From: Helicobacteraceae bacterium UBA6016
GTDB taxonomy: Bacteria > Campylobacterota > Campylobacteria > Campylobacterales > UBA6016
Direction: 5' to 3'
Length of the DNA stretch: 13,405 nt
Assembly (NCBI GenBank): GCA_002428055.1
Contig: DIZY01000125.1
Span: 1-13,405, forward strand
Of the stretch, positions 1 to 7,308 are shown piece by piece; the first letter of the stretch is position 1; each line of letters opens with the position of its first letter. Position numbers and translations under genes: made by a program. The notes under the pieces were generated by a model. It was not told the DNA's origin, did no database searches, and saw only the letters and a list, made by a program, of their open reading frames with translations.

Positions 1-766
1 TGTTGCCGTATTCGTTTAGTTTTGCCAGTATCGTAGCCGGAGACATTTTAGTTCCGTTGATACCTGTAGCGTCGCCTCTTTCAAACTCTATTTCGATGTA
101 CTCCGCTTCATCCGGCGCATCCTCAGGACTTACCGACCATCTCCACATATCATCCTCAGCCTCAGCCCACGGGTCTTCAAGTACTTTACCCTCATAGCTG
201 ATATGTAGCAGATTTGCATCCATTGAGTACGGGCTTCCACCTACTTTTTGCTCTATCGGAATACCGTGTTTGTCAGCAAAGGCGAGGAGGCTTTCTCTTG
301 AGTTTAGCTCCCACTCTCTCCATGGGGCGATTACATGGATTTTTGGGTCAAAGTGCAGATAGCCTAGCTCGAATCTTACTTGGTCATTGCCTTTGCCCGT
401 AGCCCCGTGACATACAGCGTCAGCGCCCATTGCAGCGGCTATTTCCATCTGTCTTTTTGCAATTAGAGGTCTAGCTATTGAAGTACCTAGTAGGTATTCA
501 CCCTCATAAATTGCGTTTGCTCTAAACATTGGAAACACGAAATCTCTTACGAATTCTTCTTTTAGGTCGTCGATGAAGATGTTCTCGTCTTTGATGCCTA
601 GAAGCTTCGCTTTTGCTCTTGCGGGTTCAAGCTCTTCACCTTGACCGATGTCTGCCGTGAATGTTACGACTTCGCAGCCGTAAGTCTCCTCAAGCCATTT
701 TAGGATGACGCTTGTGTCAAGTCCGCCGGAGTATGCTAGAACTACTTTTTTGATTTGTTTGCTCAT
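1..766 (-). CDS. argG: Argininosuccinate synthase, C-terminus cut off by the window edge
   Basis: This cytosolic enzyme joins citrulline and aspartate, using ATP, to make argininosuccinate in arginine biosynthesis. The first 255 codons are visible, where the family is usually about 400 residues; the rest lies left of base 1. The N-terminus carries the ATP-pyrophosphatase loop SGGLDTS at residues 13-19. The family block around residues 120-132 (HGATGKGNDQVRF) binds ATP and citrulline. Further conserved stretches are YLLGTSIARP at 91-100 and APWREW further on. The ATG at 766-764 is chosen because the protein starts just before the ATP loop, as in the family, and an AAGGG-type ribosome site lies about 8 bases upstream. 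It is divergent from the aldehyde dehydrogenase gene, sharing a 75-base gap. No other arginine gene is in the window. The assignment is very secure. Confidence 0.97.
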   Translation of the reverse strand, partial: MSKQIKKVVLAYSGGLDTSVILKWLEETYGCEVVTFTADIGQGEELEPARAKAKLLGIKDENIFIDDLKEEFVRDFVFPMFRANAIYEGEYLLGTSIARPLIAKRQMEIAAAMGADAVCHGATGKGNDQVRFELGYLHFDPKIHVIAPWREWELNSRESLLAFADKHGIPIEQKVGGSPYSMDANLLHISYEGKVLEDPWAEAEDDMWRWSVSPEDAPDEAEYIEIEFERGDATGINGTKMSPATILAKLNEYGN

Positions 767-841
767 GTAAAAGCCCTTTAAAAATATATATGCCGTATTA
801 TAACACTCAAGCATTTACAAAAATAAGACAAGAGTGGAAAA
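767..841. promoter_or_regulatory. Divergent promoter region between argG and the aldehyde dehydrogenase gene
   Basis: This 75-base AT-rich gap must carry both promoters. On the minus strand a perfect TATAAT lies at 802-797, about 30 bases before the argG start, a good -10 box. On the plus strand an overlapping TATAAC-like box around 800-805 lies about 36 bases before the dehydrogenase start. Neither has a convincing -35 box, which is usual for Campylobacterota sigma-70 promoters. If both are real, the two -10 boxes overlap and the promoters would compete. I see no clear ArgR operator. Confidence 0.4.
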
Positions 842-2260
842 ATGTACAAATCAAACATATTTATAGGTTCCAGAGAGGTTATTGCATACGAGCATATCGA
901 TTCGCACACTCCGATTGACGGCGCAAAAATAGGCGAGTATGCCAAATGCGGCGTGGATAGGGCAAAAGAGGCTCTAATGGTTGCCAAAGAGGCTTTCGCG
1001 AGCGCAAAAAACACTCCTTTATCGCAAAGAATCGCATGGATAAACGATGTGGCGGACAGACTTGCGGCGCAAAAAGAGGAGTTTGCAAGGGCTATGACGC
1101 TGGAGGTGGGCAAGCCGATACGCTTTAGCCGTATAGAGGTGGATAGGTGCGTGGAGACTTTGCGTTTGACAGCTTCGCTTGCGCTTGAAGTCGGCGGCAA
1201 GACGATAGCTAGTGATGCGACGGCTAGCGGGAGAAAATCGCTCGCTTTTTATAAAAGAGTGCCGTGCGGCGTCGTGGTAGCTATCACCCCGTTTAACTTC
1301 CCGCTTAATCTCATAGCGCATAAGCTAGCCCCCGCTCTCATCATGGGCAACAGCGTAGTGCTAAAGCCGACCCCGGAGGCTCCGTATACGGCGTATAGCT
1401 TTGCGAGGCTTTTTATCGAAAGTGAACACGCCTCGCCAAACGCCCTTAGCCTCGTCTACGGCGATGCCGATGTAGGCTCTACGCTCGTATCTAGCGATAT
1501 TCCCAGAGTGATTAGCTTCACAGGCTCGGCACAAGTGGGCAAAATAATCACTCAAAACGCCGGAATCAAAAAAATCTCACTAGAGCTAGGCGGCAATGCG
1601 GCGACATACATAGATGAGAGTGCAGACATTGAGGAGGCGGCTAGAAAATGCGCTTTAGGGGCTTTCGTCAACTCCGGTCAGGTCTGTATATCGCTTCAGA
1701 GAATTTACGCCCACAATGATGTGTACGACGCTTTTTGCGACGCTCTCAAAAAAGAGGTAGCGGAGCTAAAGCTGGGTAGCCCACTGGAGGATGATACCTT
1801 TATGGGGCCGCTAATCAACGAAGATGCTGCGGTAAGGGCTGAAAAATGGATAGAGTCGGCAAAAGAGGAGGGCGCAAGGCTCATAGCGGGCGGCGGACGA
1901 GAGGGCAGATACTTTGAGCCTACCGTGATGGCGGATGTGACAGATGAGATGAAGATAGTGTGCGAAGAGGTATTCGCTCCGATAGTATCGGTGGTCAAGG
2001 TGAGCGGCTTTGACGAGGCGGTCGAGAAAATCAACAATTCGCCATACGGACTTCAGCACTCTATCTTTACAAATAACCACGCTACGGCGATGAGGGCGGT
2101 AGAGGAGTTAGAGGCGGGGGGCGTAGTGGTTAACGATATACCCACACTTAGATTTGATATACAACCATACGGTGGCGTTAAGCTAAGCGGAATAGGCAAA
2201 GAGGGACCGATGTTTGCGATGGAGGAGTTTACGGAGATAAAATCCGTTGTGATGTTCTAG
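842..2260 (+). CDS. NAD(P)-dependent aldehyde dehydrogenase family protein
   Basis: A complete 472-residue member of the aldehyde dehydrogenase superfamily, which oxidises aldehydes to carboxylic acids through a thioester on a cysteine. All catalytic elements are visible: the oxyanion-hole Asn at 152 in TPFNFP, the Rossmann-type turn FTGSAQVG at 226-233, the general-base Glu 248 in the ELGGN motif, the nucleophile Cys 282 in GQVC, and Glu 376 in EEVFAP, which binds the nicotinamide ribose. The length is normal, with no signal peptide or membrane segment, so it should be cytosolic. The ATG at 842 follows an AGAGTGG-like ribosome site. The sequence style recalls the lactaldehyde/glyceraldehyde-3-phosphate branch of the superfamily, but the substrate cannot be read from the sequence. 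It appears to be a single-gene unit, divergent from argG and convergent with the next gene. Confidence 0.93.
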   Translation: MYKSNIFIGSREVIAYEHIDSHTPIDGAKIGEYAKCGVDRAKEALMVAKEAFASAKNTPLSQRIAWINDVADRLAAQKEEFARAMTLEVGKPIRFSRIEVDRCVETLRLTASLALEVGGKTIASDATASGRKSLAFYKRVPCGVVVAITPFNFPLNLIAHKLAPALIMGNSVVLKPTPEAPYTAYSFARLFIESEHASPNALSLVYGDADVGSTLVSSDIPRVISFTGSAQVGKIITQNAGIKKISLELGGNAATYIDESADIEEAARKCALGAFVNSGQVCISLQRIYAHNDVYDAFCDALKKEVAELKLGSPLEDDTFMGPLINEDAAVRAEKWIESAKEEGARLIAGGGREGRYFEPTVMADVTDEMKIVCEEVFAPIVSVVKVSGFDEAVEKINNSPYGLQHSIFTNNHATAMRAVEELEAGGVVVNDIPTLRFDIQPYGGVKLSGIGKEGPMFAMEEFTEIKSVVMF

Positions 2261-2288
2261 CGGCGTAGTAATTGAGCAATAACGCCGC
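2260..2288. terminator. GC-rich hairpin after the aldehyde dehydrogenase gene
   Basis: A 7-base perfect stem, GCGGCGT at 2260-2266 with ACGCCGC at 2282-2288, encloses a 15-base loop. It begins on the last base of the aldehyde dehydrogenase stop codon and lies in the 83-base gap between two convergent genes. No U-run follows on either strand, so it is at best a weak intrinsic terminator. It could instead be an mRNA 3'-end stabiliser. Confidence 0.35.
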
Positions 2289-2343
2289 CTCAAAAGTTGT
2301 GCGAGAGAGACTATTGGGTGAGCGAAACAAATCTTACTCTAAA

Positions 2344-4296
2344 TCAGCCGGTGACATACTGCCTAATTTGATTTCGCCCGCCATTTTTTGCCTCATACAT
2401 GGCGCTGTCGGCTTGGTGAAATATCTCATCTTCGGAGAGCTCATCGCCCAAAAATAGTGTCAATCCTATGCTAGTGCTACAACTATGCTCCACCGTCGAA
2501 TCTCCTTCGCCTGTTGATACTGTTTGTAATAGATACGGTAGAGCAAGTGAGATGCGAATCTTGTCCGCTATCACCACGGCTTGCGCCATCGAAGACTCTC
2601 TATCGGCTTCAAGTTCATCTAGCAAAACGATAAACTCATCTCCTCCAAAACGAGAGACGGTATCGCTCTGTCTGACAGAGCCTTTGATACGATTTGCGAC
2701 CTCTACTAGCAACAAATCGCCAATGGTGTGCCCGTGAATATCGTTTAACGGTTTGAAATTATCCAAATCCAAAAACAGTATCGAACCGTACCGACCAGTT
2801 CGCTTACTTGTAAGTTGTGCGTGAGCTAGCCTATCTTTTAGAAGCCTTCGGTTTGGAAGCTTAGTGAGAGCGTCATAAAATGCTAGGGTTTGAATCTCCG
2901 CTTCTATTTTTTTGCGCTGCGTCTCATCTCTCACGACGGCTTGTAGAATTTTTTTGTTGCCTATATCTATGGAGCTTAGCAGTACATCCGCAAAAAACTG
3001 TTCGCCGTCATTAGCCCGATTATGTACCCATTCAAAATGGGCATTGCCTTCTCGCATGGCGGTATTAATATGCTTTGAAGCTAGAGTCATGGAGTCTGTG
3101 CTGCAAGGCTGAGTAAGCGGCGATAAATCAGCGGGGTGGTATGTGCAAAACTCTTTAACCGAAGAGCAGTTAAACATTCTAAGAGTCGCATTGTTGCAAT
3201 CAATAAAGCCTTTTTCGTCCAGTAGCATAATAGCGTCATTTGTAAAATTAAAAATAGCGCGAAACTTATTTTCCGATACTCTCAAAGCGGACATATCGTG
3301 TCTTGATACCAGCATTACAGCCGCCATCGCTACCAAAAACAAAATACTCATAAAAACAAAAATATTTTTGCTATCAATCAAAGTAAGTTGATTTGTGTCA
3401 AATATTGTTACACTAAACCATCCGATATCGCGCTGATAGGCGATACCAAGCAGGTGTTTTACTCCGTTTACGCCAACCCAAAGTGTTTTGACGGCATCAT
3501 TGTCTTTTGCGCCCTCAAGCTCCGACATTGCTTGTTTGATGAGATTTAAATCAGCGGGATTAGTGATAATCGAATCAATGCTTTTGTGCGTTCCGTCTTT
3601 TTTGGTGATACTTGCATAGTCAATCATCGTGACATCTTTGGCAAGTTGTATTGCGAGGTTTTTGCTAATAAAGAAGTTTTGTATACCTTTTTGCTCAATA
3701 CCTACCGACTCTTTCAAAAAGCTATCAAAATTAAACCCTGTGCCCACAATGCCGACAACTTCACCCTTATCCCTCAGGACATAGTTGATCCAAACCTTTG
3801 TGACATTTAGAGTCCTGTCCTTGTCGACATTGACCTGGAACTCATCTTGTAGCTTGATAGTTTGATAAAACCAGCCGTCTTTTGATTCACTAGGGGAAAG
3901 TTTGTAACGAAGCTGACGCCCATCAAACTCATTGTCGCTGTTGTTGAAGTAGTAGTTTTTTGATTTTGAAAAAACCGTAAAGTAGCTTCTATCTTGAAAC
4001 TTTGTACGGTACTGCTCTAGTTTTTTGATACCATCTGCGAAAGCTTGCGGATTTGACTCATTTTTTGCCATCTCAAGGAGGTGGGGCTCGTTTGCCAACT
4101 GCCTGACAATCTCAATCTCATGCAAAATAGGCAAAATGGTCCGGTATTTGTCAAACATTATCTGCTTACGAACAAATTTTGCGCCCCACTCTTCATTTAT
4201 GCTGGAGCTGATAGACTGGGAATATACCCAAATGATACCGGTAAATGTGGCAAAAATTGTCGCCATAATCAGAAACAGTTTTGCCTTGATATTCAT
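2344..4296 (-). CDS. Membrane-bound diguanylate cyclase with periplasmic Cache and cytoplasmic PAS domains
   Basis: This 650-residue sensor probably makes the second messenger c-di-GMP from two GTP. Its order is: membrane helix at about 6-26; a periplasmic region of about 28-308 that looks like a double-Cache small-molecule sensor (blocks GWFYQT at 141-146, NVTKVWINYV at 164-173, GIVGTGFN at 182-189); second membrane helix at about 311-331; PAS domain at about 340-460; GGDEF domain at about 470-650. The active-site GGDEF is intact at 551-555, and LDLDNFKPLND at 509-519 carries the metal-binding Asp. The RxxD inhibitory site is present as RQSD at 542-545, five residues before GGDEF, so product feedback inhibition is expected. 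The ATG at 4296 has an AAGGGA ribosome site 8 bases upstream. The gene stands alone, divergent from glgA. The ligand is unknown; Cache domains often bind amino or carboxylic acids. Confidence 0.93.
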   Translation of the reverse strand: MNIKAKLFLIMATIFATFTGIIWVYSQSISSSINEEWGAKFVRKQIMFDKYRTILPILHEIEIVRQLANEPHLLEMAKNESNPQAFADGIKKLEQYRTKFQDRSYFTVFSKSKNYYFNNSDNEFDGRQLRYKLSPSESKDGWFYQTIKLQDEFQVNVDKDRTLNVTKVWINYVLRDKGEVVGIVGTGFNFDSFLKESVGIEQKGIQNFFISKNLAIQLAKDVTMIDYASITKKDGTHKSIDSIITNPADLNLIKQAMSELEGAKDNDAVKTLWVGVNGVKHLLGIAYQRDIGWFSVTIFDTNQLTLIDSKNIFVFMSILFLVAMAAVMLVSRHDMSALRVSENKFRAIFNFTNDAIMLLDEKGFIDCNNATLRMFNCSSVKEFCTYHPADLSPLTQPCSTDSMTLASKHINTAMREGNAHFEWVHNRANDGEQFFADVLLSSIDIGNKKILQAVVRDETQRKKIEAEIQTLAFYDALTKLPNRRLLKDRLAHAQLTSKRTGRYGSILFLDLDNFKPLNDIHGHTIGDLLLVEVANRIKGSVRQSDTVSRFGGDEFIVLLDELEADRESSMAQAVVIADKIRISLALPYLLQTVSTGEGDSTVEHSCSTSIGLTLFLGDELSEDEIFHQADSAMYEAKNGGRNQIRQYVTG

Positions 4297-4494
4297 TTTG
4301 GTATTCCCTTCAAACTATTGCTGCGAGCTAAAAAGTGTTAATTGTAGTATATTTTATATGATAAATATGTTACTTGGTTTAAAAAAATATGAAAAATTAA
4401 ATTTGCGAGATAATTCTGAAAACTTAGGTATTTTGCGCCATCTTGTAACAGCTTTTGGCTAAAATAGACTCAAAATAAAACAAGAGAGTAGAAG
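4297..4494. promoter_or_regulatory. AT-rich divergent control region between the Cache diguanylate cyclase and glgA
   Basis: This 198-base gap is very AT-rich and holds no credible gene. Toward glgA, a TAAAAT box at 4460-4465 lies about 30 bases before the start and is preceded by TTTTGGC, a plausible -10 box. The glgA ribosome site is the AGAGAG run just upstream of 4495. For the minus-strand gene, several TATATT-like boxes around 4345-4360 could serve as -10. I see no convincing -35 boxes or operators. Confidence 0.35.
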
Positions 4495-5970
4495 ATGGGT
4501 CTAAATATACTGATAGTCGCCTCCGAATGCGTGCCTTTCGCAAAGACGGGCGGACTTGCCGATGTGGTTGGGATACTTCCAAAATTTCTAAAAAAAATGG
4601 GGCACGATGTAAGAGTCGTAATGCCTCGCTACTACAAAGTGGACAAATCAAAGCTAAAGCCCGTTGAAAACGCTATGCCTCTCGGCGTGCCGATGGGGAT
4701 TATCGGGGAGCAGTGGTGCGGGGTATATGAGGGTGTGTTGCCAAACTCCGATGTGCCTATATACTTTATCGACCATGAGGTCTATTTTGGGCGGGATACG
4801 CTATATAACAACGAAGCGGGTGAGGGGTTTCTTGACAACGACAACCGCTTCGTATTTTTATCTCGAGCCTCTTTGCAACTTGCCAAAGCCGTAGGCTTCA
4901 AGCCCGATGTCGTCCACGCTAATGACTGGCATACCGCCGCTACTCCCGTGTTTTTAAATACCGTATATGCGAATGACCCGTTTTTTGACTCTACGGCAAG
5001 CGTGATGACTATCCATAATATACAGTATCAAGGGCAGTTCTACGAGGGGCTGATGGATGTGCTTGGCGTGGGCTGGGAGCATTTCACCTATCTGGAGCTA
5101 GAACAAAACGACTGTGTCAATCTCCTAAAAGGCGGCATATATCATGCAAATATGGTCAGTACCGTAAGCGTTGGATACAAGAATGAGACGATGACGCCGC
5201 AGTACGGATACGGGCTTGAGGGCGTGATGCAAGATAGGGCGGCCTCTTATGTCGGTATCCTAAACGGCATGGACTACGAGGAGTGGAATCCCGCTACCGA
5301 CAACTACTTAGCCGCAAACTACGATACAAACGAAATGGACGGCAAAGCGGCATGCAAGGGCGATGTGCAACAGATAATGGGTCTGCCGATAAGTGATAAA
5401 ATACCGCTCTTTGGCGTAGTGAGTCGCTTGGTTGACCAAAAAGGAGTTCATCTGCTTGCCGAGGCATTCGAGTGGATAATGGGGCTAGATATACAGGTGG
5501 TGATGCTAGGCGAGGGCGACGCTGTGTGGCATGAGTTCTTCCGTGCGATGGCGGCGAAGTATCCGCAAAAATTCGCCGTGCGAATCGGCTACGATAACGC
5601 TTTGGCGCATAAGATAGAGGCGGGAGCGGACTTTTTCGTCATGCCTTCCATCTTCGAGCCGTGCGGACTCAACCAGATGTATTCACTCAGATACGGCACG
5701 CCGCCTATCGTAAGGGCTACGGGCGGACTGGATGATACGGTAGAAAACTTCGATGAAAGACACAAACACGGAACCGGCTTCAAATTTGGCGACGCAACTC
5801 CCGCCGCTCTTTACAATACTGTCGGATGGGCTACATACACATACTACGACAACAAAAGCGGTCTTGACGCTCTAAGACAAAACGGCATGAAACTGCGGTT
5901 CACATGGGATGAGTCGGCGAAAAAATATGAGAAGTTATATATGGATGCTATTGAACTAAAGAGGAAATAA
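4495..5970 (+). CDS. glgA: Glycogen synthase (glycosyltransferase family 5)
   Basis: This cytosolic enzyme transfers glucose from a nucleotide sugar, ADP-glucose in typical bacterial members, to the non-reducing end of an alpha-1,4-glucan, building glycogen. The protein is complete at 491 residues, close to the usual 475-500. The N-terminal Rossmann half has the nucleotide-sugar/acceptor loop KTGGLADV at 17-24 and the HANDWHT block at 141-147. The C-terminal half has SRLVDQKG at 310-317, with the phosphate-binding Arg and Lys, and the family signature EPCGLNQ at 388-394, including the catalytic-domain Glu 388. The ATG fits because the conserved N-terminal strand begins immediately and an AGAGAG ribosome site precedes it. 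No glgC, glgB or glgP is within the window, so the rest of the glycogen pathway must be encoded elsewhere. It ends in a strong terminator shared with the opposing amt gene. Confidence 0.95.
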   Translation: MGLNILIVASECVPFAKTGGLADVVGILPKFLKKMGHDVRVVMPRYYKVDKSKLKPVENAMPLGVPMGIIGEQWCGVYEGVLPNSDVPIYFIDHEVYFGRDTLYNNEAGEGFLDNDNRFVFLSRASLQLAKAVGFKPDVVHANDWHTAATPVFLNTVYANDPFFDSTASVMTIHNIQYQGQFYEGLMDVLGVGWEHFTYLELEQNDCVNLLKGGIYHANMVSTVSVGYKNETMTPQYGYGLEGVMQDRAASYVGILNGMDYEEWNPATDNYLAANYDTNEMDGKAACKGDVQQIMGLPISDKIPLFGVVSRLVDQKGVHLLAEAFEWIMGLDIQVVMLGEGDAVWHEFFRAMAAKYPQKFAVRIGYDNALAHKIEAGADFFVMPSIFEPCGLNQMYSLRYGTPPIVRATGGLDDTVENFDERHKHGTGFKFGDATPAALYNTVGWATYTYYDNKSGLDALRQNGMKLRFTWDESAKKYEKLYMDAIELKRK

Positions 5971-5990
5971 ATCCTCTTTAGTTATTTTTT
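5954..5990 (+). terminator. Strong intrinsic terminator of glgA, embedded in the ends of both glgA and amt
   Basis: A perfect 12-base stem pairs 5954-5965 with 5972-5983 around a 6-base loop, followed by one A and a run of six T at 5985-5990. This is a textbook Rho-independent terminator for plus-strand glgA transcripts. The left arm encodes the last glgA codons and the glgA stop lies at 5968-5970 in the loop. The right arm contains the amt stop (5980-5978), and the T-run is read on minus as amt's penultimate Lys and Asn codons. On the minus strand the same hairpin is not followed by a T-run, so termination of amt here would be weaker. Confidence 0.88.
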
Positions 5991-7153
5991 ACAAACTCCG
6001 GATACGCCTCTAGACCGCATTCATTGAGGTCTAGACCTTCATATTCGCACTCTTCGTCTACTCTTAGACCCATTACTTTCTTGATTAGGTAGAAGCCCGC
6101 ATAAGAAGCCGCAAACGCAAACGCTCCGATGATGACAATGGCTTTGAGCTGTACCATCATCGATACGCCGTCTTTGAATATTGCGGCGGCGATGGTGCCC
6201 CAGATGCCGCATACGAGATGTACGGAGAGGGCGCCCACGGGGTCGTCGATGCGAAGCTTGTCAAAGAGTGGAACCGCCACGACTACAAGTGCGCCGCCTA
6301 TGCCGCCGACCACTATCGGAGCCCACATGGAGACATCAGGAGCCGCTGTGATGGCTACGAGTCCGCCCAAAGCGCCGTTGAGAACCATCGTGATATCTAA
6401 CATTTTATATTTGTACTGCATAAGAGCCGCCGTCACGAGCGCACCCGCAAGCCCTGCCGTATTGGTGTTGAGGATGACTTTTGCCACTAGGTCTGCATTC
6501 TCGTGCGAGGAGATCATCAATGCGCTTCCGCCGTTGAAGCCAAACCACCCAATCCAAAGAAGCATAGCTCCGAGAGTCACAAGTGGGATATTTGACGCCG
6601 TCATCGCCCGCACTCTGCCGTCTTTGGTATATTTGCCTTTTCTAGCTCCAAGCAGCAGTATCGCCGCCAATGCCGCCCAGCCGCCGACCGAGTGGATGAC
6701 TGTGGAGCCCGCAAAGTCGTTTAGCTCTTTCAAAAACCCGCCACCCCATGTCCATGAGCCGACAACGGGATAGATAACACCCGCCATGACAAAAGCAAAC
6801 GCCATAAAAGGCCATATCTTGATTCGCTCAGATACCGCACCGCTAATGATGGAGACGGTCTTTGAGACGAAGGCAAGCTGGAAGAACATAATGGCATAGA
6901 TGCTGTAGTTCGTCTGCTTGATACCCCCGTCAAATAGCCCGCTCCCGCCAAACATCAACGAATACCCCCAAAGCAAAAAGACCATAGAGGTCACGGCGTA
7001 TAGCATCACATTGCCCGTGAGCACCGTGACGACATTTTTGCTCCGCACAAGCCCCGCCTCAAGCATCGCAAAGCCTGGAGCCATAAGGATTATTAAGGTG
7101 GCGGAGAATATCAGGAAAAGAGTGTTTACTATATAAGCAACTTCAGCAGACAA
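5978..7153 (-). CDS. amt: Ammonium transporter, Amt/Mep/Rh family
   Basis: An inner-membrane channel-like transporter that brings in ammonium or ammonia. The 391-residue protein is mostly hydrophobic, with about eleven membrane segments. Hallmark residues are visible by comparison with E. coli AmtB: the twin-His pore pair at H154 (in VIHSVGG) and H312 (in VHLVCG), and the conserved Asp 146 (in NDFAG) near the ammonium-recruiting site. The blocks GWFGFNGGS at 202-210 and GIWGT at 316-320 are also typical. The start is TTG: a TAA lies directly upstream in frame, and AAAGGA sits 7 bases before the TTG, leaving no better choice. No PII gene (glnK) adjoins it, although amt and glnK are often paired. 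It converges on glgA with a 7-base gap. A broken copy of its 5' end lies at 9485-9610. Confidence 0.95.
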   Translation of the reverse strand: MSAEVAYIVNTLFLIFSATLIILMAPGFAMLEAGLVRSKNVVTVLTGNVMLYAVTSMVFLLWGYSLMFGGSGLFDGGIKQTNYSIYAIMFFQLAFVSKTVSIISGAVSERIKIWPFMAFAFVMAGVIYPVVGSWTWGGGFLKELNDFAGSTVIHSVGGWAALAAILLLGARKGKYTKDGRVRAMTASNIPLVTLGAMLLWIGWFGFNGGSALMISSHENADLVAKVILNTNTAGLAGALVTAALMQYKYKMLDITMVLNGALGGLVAITAAPDVSMWAPIVVGGIGGALVVVAVPLFDKLRIDDPVGALSVHLVCGIWGTIAAAIFKDGVSMMVQLKAIVIIGAFAFAASYAGFYLIKKVMGLRVDEECEYEGLDLNECGLEAYPEFVKNN

Positions 7154-7230
7154 TTATGTATCCTTTATTACAAAAATGAAAGGATTATGGTACTGCATGG
7201 GAGTTCCGTTTAGTGATTAAAAAATAGGCA
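7154..7230 (-). promoter_or_regulatory. amt leader with ribosome site and candidate promoter
   Basis: The ribosome site AAAGGA (plus-strand 7161-7166) is 7 bases before the TTG start and supports it. A CATAAT box (plus 7184-7189) is a possible -10. About 70 bases of this leader reappear, at roughly 90 percent identity by eye, in front of the amt relic at 9536-9610. The ribosome site, its spacing, the TTG and the CATAAT box are all unchanged there. No sigma-54 promoter with correct spacing was found. Confidence 0.5.
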
Positions 7231-7272
7231 GTTTTCTGGTAGCAGTAAGTGAACTAAAAAATATGAACTAAG

Positions 7273-7298
7273 GGAGAGATGCCAAGAGGCAAATCTCC
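7273..7298 (-). terminator. Hairpin downstream of the chemoreceptor gene
   Basis: The arms 7273-7283 and 7288-7298 pair as 5 plus 4 base pairs, with a two-base internal mismatch and a 4-base loop. It begins 10 bases past the chemoreceptor stop on the minus strand. A run of six T on minus (plus 7256-7261) follows only after 11 bases, so this is a non-canonical or weak terminator. It separates the chemoreceptor transcript from amt, which is downstream on the same strand. Confidence 0.45.
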
Positions 7299-7308
7299 GT
7301 TTGGTGAT

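Noticed and set aside
778..1200. 140-codon minus-strand ORF opposite the aldehyde dehydrogenase
   Set aside because: It is a shadow of the dehydrogenase coding frame; no ribosome site, and Ser/Leu/Ala-rich without domains.
2272..2457. Small plus-strand ORF after the aldehyde dehydrogenase
   Set aside because: Its second half is antisense to the GGDEF domain of the next gene, and its start region lies in a hairpin without a ribosome site.
6129..6773. Long 214-codon plus-strand ORF
   Set aside because: It is antisense to amt, has an unnatural composition rich in Pro, Thr and Ala, and lacks start signals. The amt frame has clear family motifs.
7190..7212. Sigma-54 promoter before amt
   Set aside because: A CGGAAC...TGCA pattern is visible on minus, but the GG to GC spacing is one base short and two of the six bases in the -24 element are off. 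In Campylobacterota sigma-54 mainly serves flagellar genes.
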